Source: Sedimentisphaerales bacterium (GTDB lineage Bacteria > Planctomycetota > Phycisphaerae > Sedimentisphaerales > SG8-4). Taken from it: 5,787 bases of DNA. The position numbers and the translations under genes are program-made. The stretch spans positions 1-5,787 of the forward strand of contig JAFGCA010000592.1 of the NCBI GenBank assembly GCA_016932895.1. The letters run 5' to 3'. Of this stretch, positions 5,714 to 5,787 are shown in pieces; position 1 is the first letter of the stretch, and every line of letters starts with the position of its first letter. The notes beneath the pieces are model-generated. The model was not told the DNA's origin. It searched no databases and saw only the letters and a list, made by a program, of their open reading frames with translations.

Positions 5714-5787
5714 TCACGCTGTTTGCATCTTATCCAGGACGGCTCGGGCGCGGCGCACTTTTTCGAGAATCGCCTCAGCCTTGGCGG
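5714..5787 (-). CDS. C-terminal end of an unidentified protein (partial)
   Basis: Twenty-three codons plus a TGA stop (5714-5716) run in from the window edge. The encoded tail is Ala/Arg/Lys/Glu-rich and probably helical, ending KMQTA. It is in the same frame as the TPR remnant but does not match the TPR consensus, so it belongs to a different gene abutting the truncated array. It could be the end of a transposase or any other gene; I do not recognise it. With so few residues the call rests on the open frame and the sharp change of sequence character at the stop. Confidence 0.4.
   Translation of the reverse strand, partial: AKAEAILEKVRRARAVLDKMQTA

Overview
The window reads as high-GC DNA from a planctomycete. 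It opens inside a 16S rRNA gene on the minus strand. That gene carries an exact match to the EUB338-II site, the helix-18 sequence variant classically associated with Planctomycetales, in place of the usual bacterial EUB338 sequence. The two protein-coding stretches fit this, because both are rich in tetratricopeptide repeats (TPRs) of types that are abundant in planctomycetes. All recognisable features lie on the minus strand, so the description below runs in transcription order from high to low coordinates.

Positions 5714-5787 hold the last 23 codons of an unidentified gene. Directly after its stop comes a truncated kinesin-light-chain-type TPR gene (5174-5713), with three near-identical 126-bp units and a degenerate cap repeat. 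The TPR homology begins in mid-repeat right at that stop, so this is most simply a recombination or insertion junction that left a 5'-truncated remnant. A 427-base gene-free stretch with several inverted repeats follows (4747-5173).

The one intact gene is at 2695-4746. It encodes a protein of about 683 residues with an N-terminal SIR2-like (sirtuin-fold) domain and a C-terminal array of 35-residue TPRs. SIR2-like domains in this arrangement are typical of bacterial NAD+-consuming anti-phage or conflict effectors, with the repeats as sensor or partner-binding platform. No partner gene is visible, so the defence role is inference. A hairpin plus T-rich tract at 2525-2553 looks like its terminator.

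Positions 1481-2524 contain no convincing gene. They hold a heptanucleotide tandem repeat, an 8-bp tandem repeat and a purine-rich tract. The rRNA operon control region follows (954-1480): promoter P1 (TTGACA, 16 nt, TATAAA), a hairpin between two poly-U tracts, promoter P2 (TTGACA, 16 nt, TACAAG), a boxB-like hairpin directly followed by a boxA antitermination motif, and several further hairpins up to the 16S 5' end near 953. The SIR2-TPR gene is therefore transcribed towards the rRNA operon and separated from it by about 1.2 kb of low-information DNA.
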